Positions 7,861 through 16,722 of a stretch of DNA of 64,000 nt are shown here, in pieces; position 1 is the first letter of the stretch, and each line of letters opens with the position of its first letter. The notes beneath the pieces are model-generated. The model was not told the DNA's origin. It ran no database searches and worked only from the letters and a program-made list of their open reading frames with translations. The translations under genes and the position numbers were made by a program. The stretch covers positions 1,364,001 to 1,428,000 of the forward strand of contig AP025252.1 of assembly GCA_016865505.2 (NCBI GenBank). Direction: 5' to 3'. This stretch comes from Bryobacterales bacterium F-183. Lineage in GTDB: Bacteria > Acidobacteriota > Terriglobia > Bryobacterales > Bryobacteraceae.

Positions 7861-7874
7861 TGTGAAAGTTCACA
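7861..7874. promoter_or_regulatory. TGTGAA-N2-TTCACA dyad, possible operator
   Basis: TGTGAAAGTTCACA has perfect 6-bp arms and ends 23 bases before the ATG of the first early gene, a fitting place for a repressor to block the early transcript. Confidence 0.4.
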
Positions 7875-7897
7875 GGAAGGGTAGCAGGGAAACCGAA

Positions 7898-8236
7898 ATG
7901 ACTTCACCTGCTACGAACCCTCCGAAGCGGAATGAGGATGCCACCAAGGTACCGCCGGCGATCGCTGCGGCGCACGAGGCCCTGGTCCGCGACTCCTTTG
8001 ACGACATTGCCTTGTTGGTCGGCTCCGCCGCCGCCATCTACAGCCTCGACGACGACATCCTCTGGACGGTCATGAAGCGGCTCGACCGGATCCGCGTCCG
8101 ACTGCTCCGCAACCTGAGTGGCGTGACCGGGCGCGAGGAGTTTGAGCCGACCGCCGTTCGGCCGCCGCGGACTCATCCGGCCGTCGATGAGTTCCTGGCG
8201 CGCAACCGCGGCCGGATGGGGGAGAGCGCCGCATGA
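7898..8236 (+). CDS. hypothetical phage early protein
   Basis: This 112-residue protein is read from the ATG at 7898; a GTG at 7862 would add 12 residues but begins inside the TGTGAA dyad. The N-terminus is Pro/Lys-rich; residues about 25-75 form likely helices (HEALVRDSFDDIALLVGSAA). The stop overlaps the next gene by 4 bp (ATGA), and the chain of such overlaps continues to 10120, so this is the first gene of the early operon. I recognise no domain. Confidence 0.6.
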   Translation: MTSPATNPPKRNEDATKVPPAIAAAHEALVRDSFDDIALLVGSAAAIYSLDDDILWTVMKRLDRIRVRLLRNLSGVTGREEFEPTAVRPPRTHPAVDEFLARNRGRMGESAA

Positions 8237-8574
8237 TCCGCCCATCCGCACTTCATGATCTTTCCCCGGAGCGAGCGCGGCTCGTGCGGCTGTTTCAGAC
8301 CATCAACTTCGGCCGGATTGAGGAATTGGAGATCCGCAACGGCGAGCCGCAGTTCAGCCCGGCGCCGAGGGTCTTCGTCGAAGTGAAGCTCGATTCTGAA
8401 GATGGCCCGCGCCCGGAATCGCGGCTCAGCGACTTCGCATTGCGGCGTCCGATTGAGCGGTTCTTCGAGCAGGTCGCACGCCTGGAAGACGGCACTATCG
8501 AGCGGATCGAGGTCCGCCATGGGCTGCCGTTCCGGATGATCGTCGAGGCCGTGCCGGCAGGGGTGTTGTCATGA
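8233..8574 (+). CDS. hypothetical phage early protein
   Basis: This 113-residue protein is coupled by ATGA overlaps to the genes on both sides. It has an alternating charged and hydrophobic pattern (FGRIEELEIRNGEPQF, then VFVEVKLD, then GTIERIEVRHGLPFRMIVE). This suggests two similar alpha-beta halves, each with an 'IE-EIR-G-P' strand. Small proteins of this look are common in phage early operons, but I know of no function. Confidence 0.6.
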   Translation: MIRPSALHDLSPERARLVRLFQTINFGRIEELEIRNGEPQFSPAPRVFVEVKLDSEDGPRPESRLSDFALRRPIERFFEQVARLEDGTIERIEVRHGLPFRMIVEAVPAGVLS

Positions 8575-9101
8575 CTCCCGCCGCTACCACCATCGATCCC
8601 TTCGCTCTTCAGCAAGCCGGGATTCGCGCCAGCCAACTCGTCGCGTCTTTCGGTTTCCCTCGCGCCGACTGGGACGATCTGCGCCAAGACTTGCTACTCG
8701 ATTACCTGAAGCGCAGCCACCATTACCAGTCGGGCCGCGGTGAAGAGCGGGGCTTCATCTTCGGCGTCGTCCGAAATCGTGCCGCGCGTCTCGCCATCCA
8801 GAACGGCCGGCGTCCGACGTTCATCAGCGGCGTCGACGACCGGGTGCTGATGCGGAGTTCCTGCGCCGAGCCGCCCGCACCAGCATTGGCCCGCTCAATC
8901 GAACTGCAGATGGATGTGCGCAAGGTCGTCGCGTCCCTTCCGGAGCACCTGCGCGAGGTTGCCGTGCTGCTCAGCCGGATGTCGGTGGCAGAGGTGAGGC
9001 GGGAGACGGGCAAGTCGCGGCCCCGGATTTACCAGATGATCGGCGAAATCCGGCAGGCATTTCAGGAAGCGGGCCTCGCACCCAGCGGAGGTGCTCGATG
9101 A
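8571..9101 (+). CDS. sigma-70-like (ECF-like) factor of the phage
   Basis: This 176-residue protein has the layout of a short sigma factor. Residues about 20-65 resemble region 2 (DWDDLRQDLLLDYLKRS, then GFIFGVVRNRAARLA). Residues about 110-165 resemble region 4, with LPEHLREVAVLLSRMSVAEV and then a recognition-helix-like GKSRPRIYQMIGEIR. In ECF factors this pair binds the -10 and -35 boxes. A role in turning on later phage genes is inferred; it might instead be a sigma-like HTH protein that does not bind core polymerase. It is coupled by 4-bp overlaps to its neighbours. Confidence 0.65.
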   Translation: MTPAATTIDPFALQQAGIRASQLVASFGFPRADWDDLRQDLLLDYLKRSHHYQSGRGEERGFIFGVVRNRAARLAIQNGRRPTFISGVDDRVLMRSSCAEPPAPALARSIELQMDVRKVVASLPEHLREVAVLLSRMSVAEVRRETGKSRPRIYQMIGEIRQAFQEAGLAPSGGAR

Positions 9102-10120
9102 CCACCGCCCCGATGGTGACGACGTATTCGATGTGGAGCCTGTTCCGGAATTGCCGGAAGGCGGTCGACTGGCGGTATCTGCAGAACCTCGCGCCAATCG
9201 AACGTGACCGCAACCTGCACTTCGGATCTCTGATCCACGAATGCCTGGAGATGTGGCATCGGGATCGTGACCTCGCGAGCGTGCTCGACCACATCGACCG
9301 CCGGTGCGCGGGCCGAGCGCAGGACGAGGACCAGCGCCGGGATTGGCATTACGCCACCGCCATGATGAAGGGCTACGCGGAGCTGTACGCAGTGGAGGAA
9401 TTCGAGGTGATCGCGCTCGAAGAGACCTTCACGAACATGCCGATCGTGAATCCCGCAACGGGCGCTACTTCGCGCAGCTTCGTGTTGGCTGGCAAGGTGG
9501 ATGGCATCGTTCGAATCGACGGCGACTACTACCTGCTCGAACACAAGACAGCGGCGCAGCTTGGATCCGACTACCTGGAGCGGTTGTGGACGGACTTCCA
9601 GATCACCCTCTACGCCTGGTATTTGGAGCAGCGTTTCGGCTTCCAGATAACGGGAATCCTCTACAACATCCTGGTCAAGACGCGCCTGCAGCAGAGCCAG
9701 GGCGAAACCGAGGAGGAGTTCGAAGCGCGGCGGGCCGAGTTGCTGGCCAAGTCGAAGACCGGGAAGACGACCGCCAAGCGCAAGCTTCCTGAAACCGACG
9801 ACGAATTCCAGCAGCGGCTGGCGGAGAAGTACGCCGAACCTGGCATGTTCCACCGCGAGCGGCTCTATATCTCGCGTGACCGCTTCGCCGTCTTGCAGGC
9901 CGAGTTGTGGGAGTTGACGCAGTCATTTCTCGAGGCCCGGCGGCGAGGTGCCTTCTACCAGAACACCAGCTTCTGTTTTAACTACCAGCGGCCTTGTCCC
10001 TATTTCGCGTTGTGCCGTTCGAACGGCAATCCCAACGTGATGGAGAACTTCTATCAACGCGTCGAGCCGCACGAGGAACTTCGTGTCCTCACCGCCGGCG
10101 CAGTCACCCCAGCTTTCTGA
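9098..10120 (+). CDS. PD-(D/E)XK nuclease, Cas4/RecB-like, with Fe-S cysteines
   Basis: This 340-residue protein shows the RecB-type nuclease core: a His in FGSLIHECLEMWH, then LAGKVDGIVRI, with Asp in the GKVDG strand, then YYLLEHKTAA, which gives the E-x-K pair, and a Gln/Tyr helix DFQITLYAWYL (motif Q-x3-Y). Cysteines near the N-terminus (FRNCRKAV) and three near the C-terminus (C-FNYQRP-CPYFAL-C) match the 1+3 arrangement that holds a 4Fe-4S cluster in Cas4 and AddB. It would process DNA ends in phage recombination together with the next genes, as in other phages that pair a Cas4-like exonuclease with a Sak4-like ATPase. Confidence 0.85.
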   Translation: MTTAPMVTTYSMWSLFRNCRKAVDWRYLQNLAPIERDRNLHFGSLIHECLEMWHRDRDLASVLDHIDRRCAGRAQDEDQRRDWHYATAMMKGYAELYAVEEFEVIALEETFTNMPIVNPATGATSRSFVLAGKVDGIVRIDGDYYLLEHKTAAQLGSDYLERLWTDFQITLYAWYLEQRFGFQITGILYNILVKTRLQQSQGETEEEFEARRAELLAKSKTGKTTAKRKLPETDDEFQQRLAEKYAEPGMFHRERLYISRDRFAVLQAELWELTQSFLEARRRGAFYQNTSFCFNYQRPCPYFALCRSNGNPNVMENFYQRVEPHEELRVLTAGAVTPAF

Positions 10121-10133
10121 TCTAGGAGAAATC

Positions 10134-10886
10134 ATGCCACTTTTGCCAACTGCCAAGACGCAACCGAAGCCCAACCTCGCGGACCTCACCGTGCTGGTTT
10201 ATGGGCAAACGAAGATCGGCAAATCGACGCTGTGCTCGAATGCCGACAACGCACTGTTTCTCGCCACCGAGCCTGGCCTCAATGCGCTCGATGTCTATCA
10301 GGCGCCGATCCAGACTTGGGAGGATCTGCTCAACGCTTGCGCGGAGATTGGGGAGGGAAAGCATCCCTTCAAGACCGTCGTCATCGACACGATCGACAAC
10401 GCCTACAAGTTCTGCACCGACTACATCCTGCGGAAGTTCAAGGTTGAGCACGAATCCGACCTGGCGTACGGGAAAGGCTACGCGATCGTCAACAACGAGT
10501 TTCAACGGGTACTGACGAAGCTCGCGTTCCTGCCTTATGGGCTGTTCCTCATCTCGCACGCCAAAGAGATCGAGGTGGAGACGCGGACTGGCAAGTACAC
10601 CCGCATCGTGCCGACGTTGCCCGATAAGGCGCGCAAGATCGTGCTGGGCATGGTGGACATGGTCCTCTTCTGTGACCTCGAGGTGGCCACCGGGGAAGAC
10701 GGTGCCCAGAGTGTGCGCCGCGTGATCCGCACGAAGCCCAGCCTCTACTACGAAGCCGGCGATCGCACGGGGCGGCTCCCCGAGACCATCGATCTCGATT
10801 TCCGCAAGTTCCTGGACGCCTTCAATACTGCCGTGGCCCCGCTGAAACCGGTTGCCGCAGCGAAGGCGCCGGCAGCGGCCAAGTGA
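10134..10886 (+). CDS. RecA-fold ATPase, Sak4-like phage recombination protein
   Basis: The start is set at the ATG at 10134, which has a good AGGAGAA site 7 bases upstream; 250 residues. Walker A is GQTKIGKST near residues 24-32 and Walker B is TVVIDTID near 85. Residues later (FLISHAKEIEV) match the sensor region of AAA_24/Sak4-type ATPases. In phages these single-strand annealing helpers work with an exonuclease and a single-strand binding protein, and both occur here on either side. The C-terminal tail is Ala/Pro/Lys-rich and probably flexible. Confidence 0.85.
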   Translation: MPLLPTAKTQPKPNLADLTVLVYGQTKIGKSTLCSNADNALFLATEPGLNALDVYQAPIQTWEDLLNACAEIGEGKHPFKTVVIDTIDNAYKFCTDYILRKFKVEHESDLAYGKGYAIVNNEFQRVLTKLAFLPYGLFLISHAKEIEVETRTGKYTRIVPTLPDKARKIVLGMVDMVLFCDLEVATGEDGAQSVRRVIRTKPSLYYEAGDRTGRLPETIDLDFRKFLDAFNTAVAPLKPVAAAKAPAAAK

Positions 10887-10908
10887 GTTCCCGACAGGAG
10901 AAGAAACC

Positions 10909-11367
10909 ATGAGTAAACATTCGATTGATCTTTCGCAGTTCGATGATGGATTCCGCAGCGAGCAGCCCGAAGAGCGCAGCGAATTCGAGAGCGTGCCTGA
11001 TGGCAAGTACCAGGTCAACGTGGAGAAGGTTGAACTGACCGAGGCGCAGTCGACCGGAAACCCGATGATCAAGTGGACGCTCCGCGTCATCGCGCCGAAG
11101 TTTGTCAACCGGCTGATGTGGCGGAACAGCGTGATCACCCACAACACGCTGAAGTACGTCAAAACCGATCTGCACCTGTGCGGGCTTGACCTGGAACGGA
11201 TCTCCGAATTGCCCAAACACCTGAGCAAGCTGCTGGACGTCAAGCTCGAGGTCACCAAGCGCACTAAGGGCGACAACGAGAACATCTTCTTCAACCGCCG
11301 CATCGACACCAGCCGCGAGCCAGGCAAATTTCGCCAGGACGCCGGGGATGCCCTTGTCCCGTTCTGA
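10909..11367 (+). CDS. DUF669 family protein, likely phage single-strand DNA binding
   Basis: The start is the ATG at 10909 with CAGGAG upstream, 22 bases after the ATPase stop; 152 residues. The pattern FESVPDGKYQVNVEKVELTE, GNPMIKWTLRV and DVKLEVTKR is that of DUF669, a beta-rich OB-like family that usually follows phage Sak4-like ATPases and is thought to bind single-stranded DNA. The end overlaps the next gene by 20 bp. Confidence 0.82.
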   Translation: MSKHSIDLSQFDDGFRSEQPEERSEFESVPDGKYQVNVEKVELTEAQSTGNPMIKWTLRVIAPKFVNRLMWRNSVITHNTLKYVKTDLHLCGLDLERISELPKHLSKLLDVKLEVTKRTKGDNENIFFNRRIDTSREPGKFRQDAGDALVPF

Positions 11368-11803
11368 GGAATCAGCGGCCGCCATCGTCATCGACACCCG
11401 CGAACAGGAGCCATATTCGTTCGATACCCGGCTGGCGGCTGCCGTGCGGCGAGCGCTGCCAGCCGGGGACTACTCCATCGAGGGCTTCGAAGGCGAGGTC
11501 GCTGTTGAGCGCAAATCGCTCGACGATTTCGTCGGGACGGTGGTCCATGCCCGGACTCGATTCCGCCGGGAATTGCGAGTGCTGGCCGGTTACCGGGCGG
11601 CCTGTGTGGTAGTGGAGGCCAGTGTCGCCGACGTACTCCAGCAGCGATATCGAGGTGACGCCCACCCGAATGCGGTGATCGGCAGCGCCCTGTCGATCAT
11701 CCTCGACTACCGCATCCCGGTGTTCTTCTGCGGCACTCGCCAGGCCGCTTGCCAGTTCACGCAGGCGTACCTGCTTGCTGCCCGACGGAGGTGGAAACGA
11801 TGA
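11348..11803 (+). CDS. ERCC4-domain nuclease
   Basis: This 151-residue protein is a single ERCC4 (XPF-type) nuclease domain: IVIDTREQEPYSF, then AGDYSIEGFEGEVAVERKSLDDF, which gives the catalytic GDY-x(n)-ERK-x3-D motif. Such small proteins cut branched or forked DNA and occur in phage replication modules. It overlaps DUF669 upstream by 20 bp and the helicase gene downstream by 4 bp. Confidence 0.85.
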   Translation: MPLSRSEESAAAIVIDTREQEPYSFDTRLAAAVRRALPAGDYSIEGFEGEVAVERKSLDDFVGTVVHARTRFRRELRVLAGYRAACVVVEASVADVLQQRYRGDAHPNAVIGSALSIILDYRIPVFFCGTRQAACQFTQAYLLAARRRWKR

Positions 11804-13977
11804 CAGCAGACCGTACAAGCATCCGCGGCACCGTTGAGACGGTGTTCTATTCGGGACCGACGTTCAGCGCAGGGCGGCTTCGCACTTCTGAAGGCGAGGA
11901 TGTGAAATTCGCGGGGCGGGTATTCGTGCGAACGAGCGATGCCGTCAGGTTGGAAGGGCGGTGGGTGAACCATCCGAAGTATGGCCGCCAGTTCGAGGCC
12001 GATTGCATGGGGCACGACCTGGAGATGGACCCCGAGGGGCTGGCCAACTTCCTCGCCAATCACCCCGACGTGAAGGGCATCGGGCCTGCGAAGGCGCGGC
12101 TGATCGCGGAACGGTTCGGCCGTGAGTTCGACCAAGCAATCCGCAACCGGCCAGAGGAGATTGCCGCCACCGCGAAGGTTCCAGTCGAGACCGCCATGGA
12201 ACTGCAGCGGATCTGGATCGCCAACAGCCAATTCAACACGGCGATGGCGTACCTCGCGGCATTCGGACTCACCCACCACCAGGTCACGACGCTGGTCGGG
12301 AAGTTCGGCAGCCAAGTGGTCCCGATTTTGGAGCACGATCCGTATGTCCTGGTGCGCGAGATTGTTGGGTTCGGGTTCAAGCGAGTCGACAAGATCGCGC
12401 GGAAGCTCGGAACGCCGAAGGACCTCCCTTCCCGCATCCGCGCGGGGCTGCACTACTGCGTCCTCGAGGCTCTGGACAACGGCGACTGCTGGGTCGAATA
12501 CGAGGATCTTCTCGACCGGGCCAACACGCTGCTGGTGATGGACACCCTGGACAGCCGTGAGGTGATCGAGACCCACCTGGAAGCTCTGCTCACGGAAGGG
12601 CGCCTGATCTCTCATGCCTTTGAGCGGCTCGTGGTTGCCGATCCGGAGATCCATCGCATGGAAGCGGAACTCGCCGCTGTCTTGAGGGTGGGTGCGGCAA
12701 GCAGCCCACATTTGGTTGCCGATGTCGATCGATTGCTCGATGCCGAGGGTGGCGAGCTCAATGCGGAGCAGCGTCAGGCTGTGAGGAATGCACTGACTCA
12801 CTCCCTCTCGTTGATGACAGGCGGCGCGGGCAGCGGAAAGACCTATGCGGTTTCGACGATCGCCTATATCGCCGAGCGGCTGGAACGGAAGGTTGTCCTT
12901 GCGGCTCCGACGGGCAAGGCGGCCAAGCGGCTGGAGGAGGTAGTTGGCATCGAGGCGAGCACGATCCACCGGCTCTTGGGCTTCAACGGCCACACCTACG
13001 CGCGCGATGTGCTCAACCCCGTCGAGGCCGACATCCTCGTCATCGACGAAGTTTCCATGGTGGATGTTCCGCTCGCCTGGCGGCTGTTCCAAGCGATCGA
13101 CCGCTCGCGGACTGCGGTCGTGTTGGTCGGTGACCATAACCAACTGCCACCGGTAGGACCGGGGAATTTGCTCAGGGATCTGGTCCGTTCGGCGGCAATT
13201 CCAACAACCATCCTGACGCGAATCATCCGCCAGGCGGGGGTGTTGAAAGAGAACTCCACCGCGATCCTCGATGGCGAGGTTCGGCCGACATCGGATGAGC
13301 AGGTAGGCGCGCGCCGCCCTTGGTACGTCATCGACAAATTCTCCGATCGGGAAGACGTCCGCAGAATGCTGCTCTTGTTGTTCGACGAGGTGTTGAGCAA
13401 CCGGCTTGGATACGACCTGATCCGCGACGTCCAGGTACTGACACCAACGCACAAGGGTCCGCTCGGCACGGCGGAGTTGAACGTCGCCCTGCAACAGCTT
13501 CTGCAGAAGCGGCTGTACGGGCTGAACGTGCCGCCGGTCGATCCCAACCGTCGGCCGCCGCTCTACGCCGGCGACAAGGTCATTCAGACGAAGAACGACT
13601 ACGAGTTGGGCGTGATGAATGGCGCGATGGGTGTTGTGCTGGAGGTTCGATCGGATGGTTCGCTGTCGATCGACTTCGATGGCAGGCCGGTGGAGATCGA
13701 TGCCGGGTCCGACGCCATCGCAAACATCCACCTGGCTTACGCGACGTCGATCCACAAAGTGCAGGGCTCGGAGTTCCCGTGTGCAGTCGTGATCGCCCAC
13801 AAGTCGCACTCCTTCATGCACCATCGCAATCTGCTGTACACGGCAGTGACGCGTGCGAAGGAGTCGGTGATCATCCTGGGTGATCGGTGGGGCATCGACA
13901 ATTGCGCTAACAAGCGCCAGGTGGACCGGCGGAACACCTTCCTTTCTTTCCTGCTCGAGGGGGATCGTGGCCAATGA
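11800..13977 (+). CDS. RecD2-like ATP-dependent DNA helicase
   Basis: Read from the ATG at 11800 (725 residues), which overlaps the ERCC4 gene stop. An N-terminal OB-like part (GTVETVFYSG, FAGRVFVR) is followed by tandem helix-hairpin-helix segments (NHPDVKGIGPAKARLIAERFG). The superfamily 1 motor has Walker A GGAGSGKT at about 343-350, motif II DEVSMVD, GDHNQLPPVGPG (motif III), and a late YATSIHKVQGSEF plus TAVTRAKES (motifs V and VI). This is the order of RecD2, a 5'-3' helicase that works without RecBC. In the phage it would open forks or process recombination intermediates. Confidence 0.9.
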   Translation: MTADRTSIRGTVETVFYSGPTFSAGRLRTSEGEDVKFAGRVFVRTSDAVRLEGRWVNHPKYGRQFEADCMGHDLEMDPEGLANFLANHPDVKGIGPAKARLIAERFGREFDQAIRNRPEEIAATAKVPVETAMELQRIWIANSQFNTAMAYLAAFGLTHHQVTTLVGKFGSQVVPILEHDPYVLVREIVGFGFKRVDKIARKLGTPKDLPSRIRAGLHYCVLEALDNGDCWVEYEDLLDRANTLLVMDTLDSREVIETHLEALLTEGRLISHAFERLVVADPEIHRMEAELAAVLRVGAASSPHLVADVDRLLDAEGGELNAEQRQAVRNALTHSLSLMTGGAGSGKTYAVSTIAYIAERLERKVVLAAPTGKAAKRLEEVVGIEASTIHRLLGFNGHTYARDVLNPVEADILVIDEVSMVDVPLAWRLFQAIDRSRTAVVLVGDHNQLPPVGPGNLLRDLVRSAAIPTTILTRIIRQAGVLKENSTAILDGEVRPTSDEQVGARRPWYVIDKFSDREDVRRMLLLLFDEVLSNRLGYDLIRDVQVLTPTHKGPLGTAELNVALQQLLQKRLYGLNVPPVDPNRRPPLYAGDKVIQTKNDYELGVMNGAMGVVLEVRSDGSLSIDFDGRPVEIDAGSDAIANIHLAYATSIHKVQGSEFPCAVVIAHKSHSFMHHRNLLYTAVTRAKESVIILGDRWGIDNCANKRQVDRRNTFLSFLLEGDRGQ

Positions 13978-16718
13978 GTGCGCCTGTGGAGGTGCAAGAG
14001 TATTACCGTCGGCTGACCGATGTGGATATCGGCGAACTGGCGCGTGAACTGCTCGGCGGCCGGATCATGCAGGAGTCCGACCGGACGCTTTTCTGCGACT
14101 GTCCGAACCACCGCAGCCAATCACAGCGCTCACTGCACGTCATGTTCGATCGGCAGGGCTGGTATTGTTTCGGCTGCGGTGTGGGCGGTGACGTACTCCA
14201 ACTTGTCGAGTTCATCCGATTCGGTGTAGTCACGCGCGGCCGATCGGGAGCGATGCCCGAATCACACCGGCAGGCCCGCGACTTTCTCGCCGAACGCGTC
14301 GGGCTTCCCTCCCTGTCTCGCGTCGGCCGCAACGCTGAGGAGATCTCCGAGGTCGAGGAGGAACATCGCGTCAGCCTTCGGGTGCGGGAAGCGTTGACGG
14401 CATTGGCCGACTGCTATCACCAACGGTTGATCGGGAACAGCGAAGTGCTCGGCTGGTTTCAGGCGAAGTACGGCATTGGATCCGAGACCATTGCGAGGCT
14501 GAGGATCGGTTTCGCGGACAACGCGGAACCCAGTCCTGCCCGTGTCCTTCAAGAAGGCCTCAGTGCTTTCAGCCTGCGGGAACTGACCGCCACTTCGGCA
14601 TTCCGGCCAACGGCGCAGGACGGTATCGTTCCTTTCTTCGATGGACGAATTGTGTTTCCGTACTGGAGCCGTGGGCACGTCGTTTTCATGATTGGGCGCC
14701 GGACGCCATGGACACCGGAGTTCGAGTGGGAGAAGTCCAAGTACAAGAAGCTGGCGGTTCGCAACGATCGAAACAACAGCCATGTAGCGCCGTGCATCCG
14801 GAACGACGTTCTGTACAACGAGGACGTGCTGGTCACGCGCCCGGAGCGGGTCGTCATCACCGAGGGGGTCACCGACTGCATTTCGCTCATGGAGAAGGGC
14901 TTCCCGGCGGTATCTCCTGTCACCGTGCAGATCCGCGACGCTGACTGGGATCGCCTCCTCCCGAAACTCGCCGGCGTGAAGACCGTGTTCATCTGCCAGG
15001 ACAACGAGGTCTCGCAGGCGGGTACACAAGGCGCGCTGAAGACGGCGCGCATCCTTGCCGAACACGGTATCGCAACGCGTGTGGCCATCTTGCCGTTGGG
15101 GGACAAGCAACTCGCCGCACGCCAGGCATTGGCATCGGCCCCAGCTGACAGCTCCGAGGCGCAGCGGCTACTGGCGGAGGCGAAGATCGACGTCAACGAA
15201 TACTTTGCTTCTGGAAAGTCCGCATCGGATTTCGAGCAGATCCTTGCCGCCGCGCAGACGCCCCTCGAGTCGGCCATCTCGAAACTCTCTCCCGATACAC
15301 CGGACGCGGAACTGGCGAAGACGCTGGGCCCGGTCCTTGTAGAGGTGAAGCAACTCGATCCCATCGAACAGCCGCGCCACCTCAAGCTCATCCAAGAGAA
15401 GTGCGGGAAGGACCGTGTTCCGATTTCGGCATTGCGGCAGCAGATGAAGGTGGTCCGGATTGACACTCCGCGAGGAGGCCGATCGCGCCAGCAAGCCGCC
15501 GCAGCAGCCAAACCGGGCGTGCAGTCATGGCGCGATTCCCTTCTACTCAACCTGAACGGGACCGTGAAACCGGTGCTGGCTAACGCGATCACGGCGCTTC
15601 GCGGCGCGCCCGAGTGGTCTGGCGTCCTCGCCTACAATGAGTTCGCCCACTTCACCGTCATTCAGAAGCCGGCGCCATGGATGACGCCAGACGCCAGTTT
15701 GCCCGTGGATTGGTGCCCGAACGACGACATTCTGGCGACCGATTGGCTGCACCACCAGGGCATCTTCGTGTCGGTGGAAAGCGCGGCCCAGGCAGTGGAG
15801 TCCGTCGCGCGAGAGCGGCTCTTCCATCCGGTGCGAGAGTACCTCAAGAGCCTGGTCTGGGACGGTACACCGAGGCTTCATCTCTGGCTGTCAGACTATC
15901 TTGGCGTTCCCGCTTCACCCTATGCTGCAGCTGTCGGATCGAGGTGGATGATCTCAGCGGTGGCCCGCGTGTTCGAGCCGGGATGCAAGGCCGACTGCTG
16001 TCTGATCCTCGAAGGCGAACAGGGCATCCGGAAGTCCACCGCCCTGCGAATTCTCGCTCAGCCGTGGTTCACCGATGAGATCGCCGACATCGGCTCGAAG
16101 GATGCCGCGCTGCAGACCCGTGGTGTCTGGGTGATCGAGATCGCGGAGTTGGACTCGTTATCCCGGGCCGACATCGGCAAGATCAAGGCATTCATGAGTC
16201 GCGGCGCCGATCGCTTCCGTCCTCCTTACGGGAAGCGGCCCATCGAGTCACCGCGCCAGTGCATTTTCGCCGGCAGCGTGAATCATGCGGCCTACCTACG
16301 TGACGAAACCGGTGGGCGCCGCTTCTGGCCGGTCGAATGCAAAGCGCCGGTGATCGATGTCGAATCGCTGGCGGAGAACCGGGATCAACTCTGGGCCGAG
16401 GCGACGTCGCTTTACTTCGACGGGAAACCGTGGTGGCTCGATTCGGTGGCTCTCAACCGCGAAGCGGCTCAGGAGCAGGCTGAGCGGTACGAAGGCGACC
16501 CATGGGACGAACTGATCCTCGAGTGGGCGGCCGAGCGGGAGTCGGTGTCGATCGCTGATGTTCTCACCATGTGCCTCGAAAAGAAGAAGGACGCCTGGAC
16601 GCAGTGGGACCGAAACCGGGTCGCGCGCTGCCTGCGGGCGAACGGGTGGACACGCTTCAATGCCGGATCGCGCGGCGCAAGAGAGTGGCGGTACCGGCGG
16701 CCAACATTCGCGGAGTGA
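13974..16718 (+). CDS. primase-helicase fusion: CHC2 zinc finger, Toprim and VapE-type ATPase
   Basis: This 914-residue protein begins at an ATG overlapping the RecD2 stop. Residues about 35-75 are a CHC2 zinc-binding domain as in DnaG (CDCPNHRS and then WYCFGCGVGGDVLQLVEF). A Toprim domain lies at about 295-345 (VVITEGVTDCISLMEKG, VFICQDNE). From about 545 it is a VapE-type segment: GVLAYNEF, YLKSLVWDGTPRL, a P-loop GEQGIRKST near 680, EIAELDSLSRADI as Walker B region, and GGRRFWPVEC. It would make primers and unwind DNA at the phage origin. An iteron-like repeat cluster begins 5 bases after its stop, which fits an origin beside its initiator genes. Confidence 0.9.
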   Translation: MSAPVEVQEYYRRLTDVDIGELARELLGGRIMQESDRTLFCDCPNHRSQSQRSLHVMFDRQGWYCFGCGVGGDVLQLVEFIRFGVVTRGRSGAMPESHRQARDFLAERVGLPSLSRVGRNAEEISEVEEEHRVSLRVREALTALADCYHQRLIGNSEVLGWFQAKYGIGSETIARLRIGFADNAEPSPARVLQEGLSAFSLRELTATSAFRPTAQDGIVPFFDGRIVFPYWSRGHVVFMIGRRTPWTPEFEWEKSKYKKLAVRNDRNNSHVAPCIRNDVLYNEDVLVTRPERVVITEGVTDCISLMEKGFPAVSPVTVQIRDADWDRLLPKLAGVKTVFICQDNEVSQAGTQGALKTARILAEHGIATRVAILPLGDKQLAARQALASAPADSSEAQRLLAEAKIDVNEYFASGKSASDFEQILAAAQTPLESAISKLSPDTPDAELAKTLGPVLVEVKQLDPIEQPRHLKLIQEKCGKDRVPISALRQQMKVVRIDTPRGGRSRQQAAAAAKPGVQSWRDSLLLNLNGTVKPVLANAITALRGAPEWSGVLAYNEFAHFTVIQKPAPWMTPDASLPVDWCPNDDILATDWLHHQGIFVSVESAAQAVESVARERLFHPVREYLKSLVWDGTPRLHLWLSDYLGVPASPYAAAVGSRWMISAVARVFEPGCKADCCLILEGEQGIRKSTALRILAQPWFTDEIADIGSKDAALQTRGVWVIEIAELDSLSRADIGKIKAFMSRGADRFRPPYGKRPIESPRQCIFAGSVNHAAYLRDETGGRRFWPVECKAPVIDVESLAENRDQLWAEATSLYFDGKPWWLDSVALNREAAQEQAERYEGDPWDELILEWAAERESVSIADVLTMCLEKKKDAWTQWDRNRVARCLRANGWTRFNAGSRGAREWRYRRPTFAE

Positions 16719-16722
16719 AGGC

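Larger units (their letters stand above)
7503..7897. promoter_or_regulatory. divergent intergenic region at the start of the phage early genes
   Basis: These 395 bases separate the leftward pair from the rightward early operon and hold no convincing gene. They contain one long inverted repeat (7674-7700) and two short TGTGA-type dyads (7744-7756, 7861-7874), with an AT-rich stretch around 7778-7800 between the dyads. The arrangement suits a control region with divergent promoters and repressor sites. I could not fix a -35/-10 pair with good spacing. Confidence 0.5.

Noticed and set aside
7744-7874. CRP binding sites (TGTGA-TCACA)
   Set aside because: The spacers are 3 and 2 bases, not the 6 of CRP sites; they are kept only as possible phage operators.
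9098-10120. cas4 of a CRISPR system
   Set aside because: The protein is Cas4/RecB-like, but it sits in a phage recombination operon with no other cas gene or array.
11707-13974. 755-codon minus-strand frame
   Set aside because: It is antisense to the RecD2-like helicase, which has all motor motifs on the plus strand.
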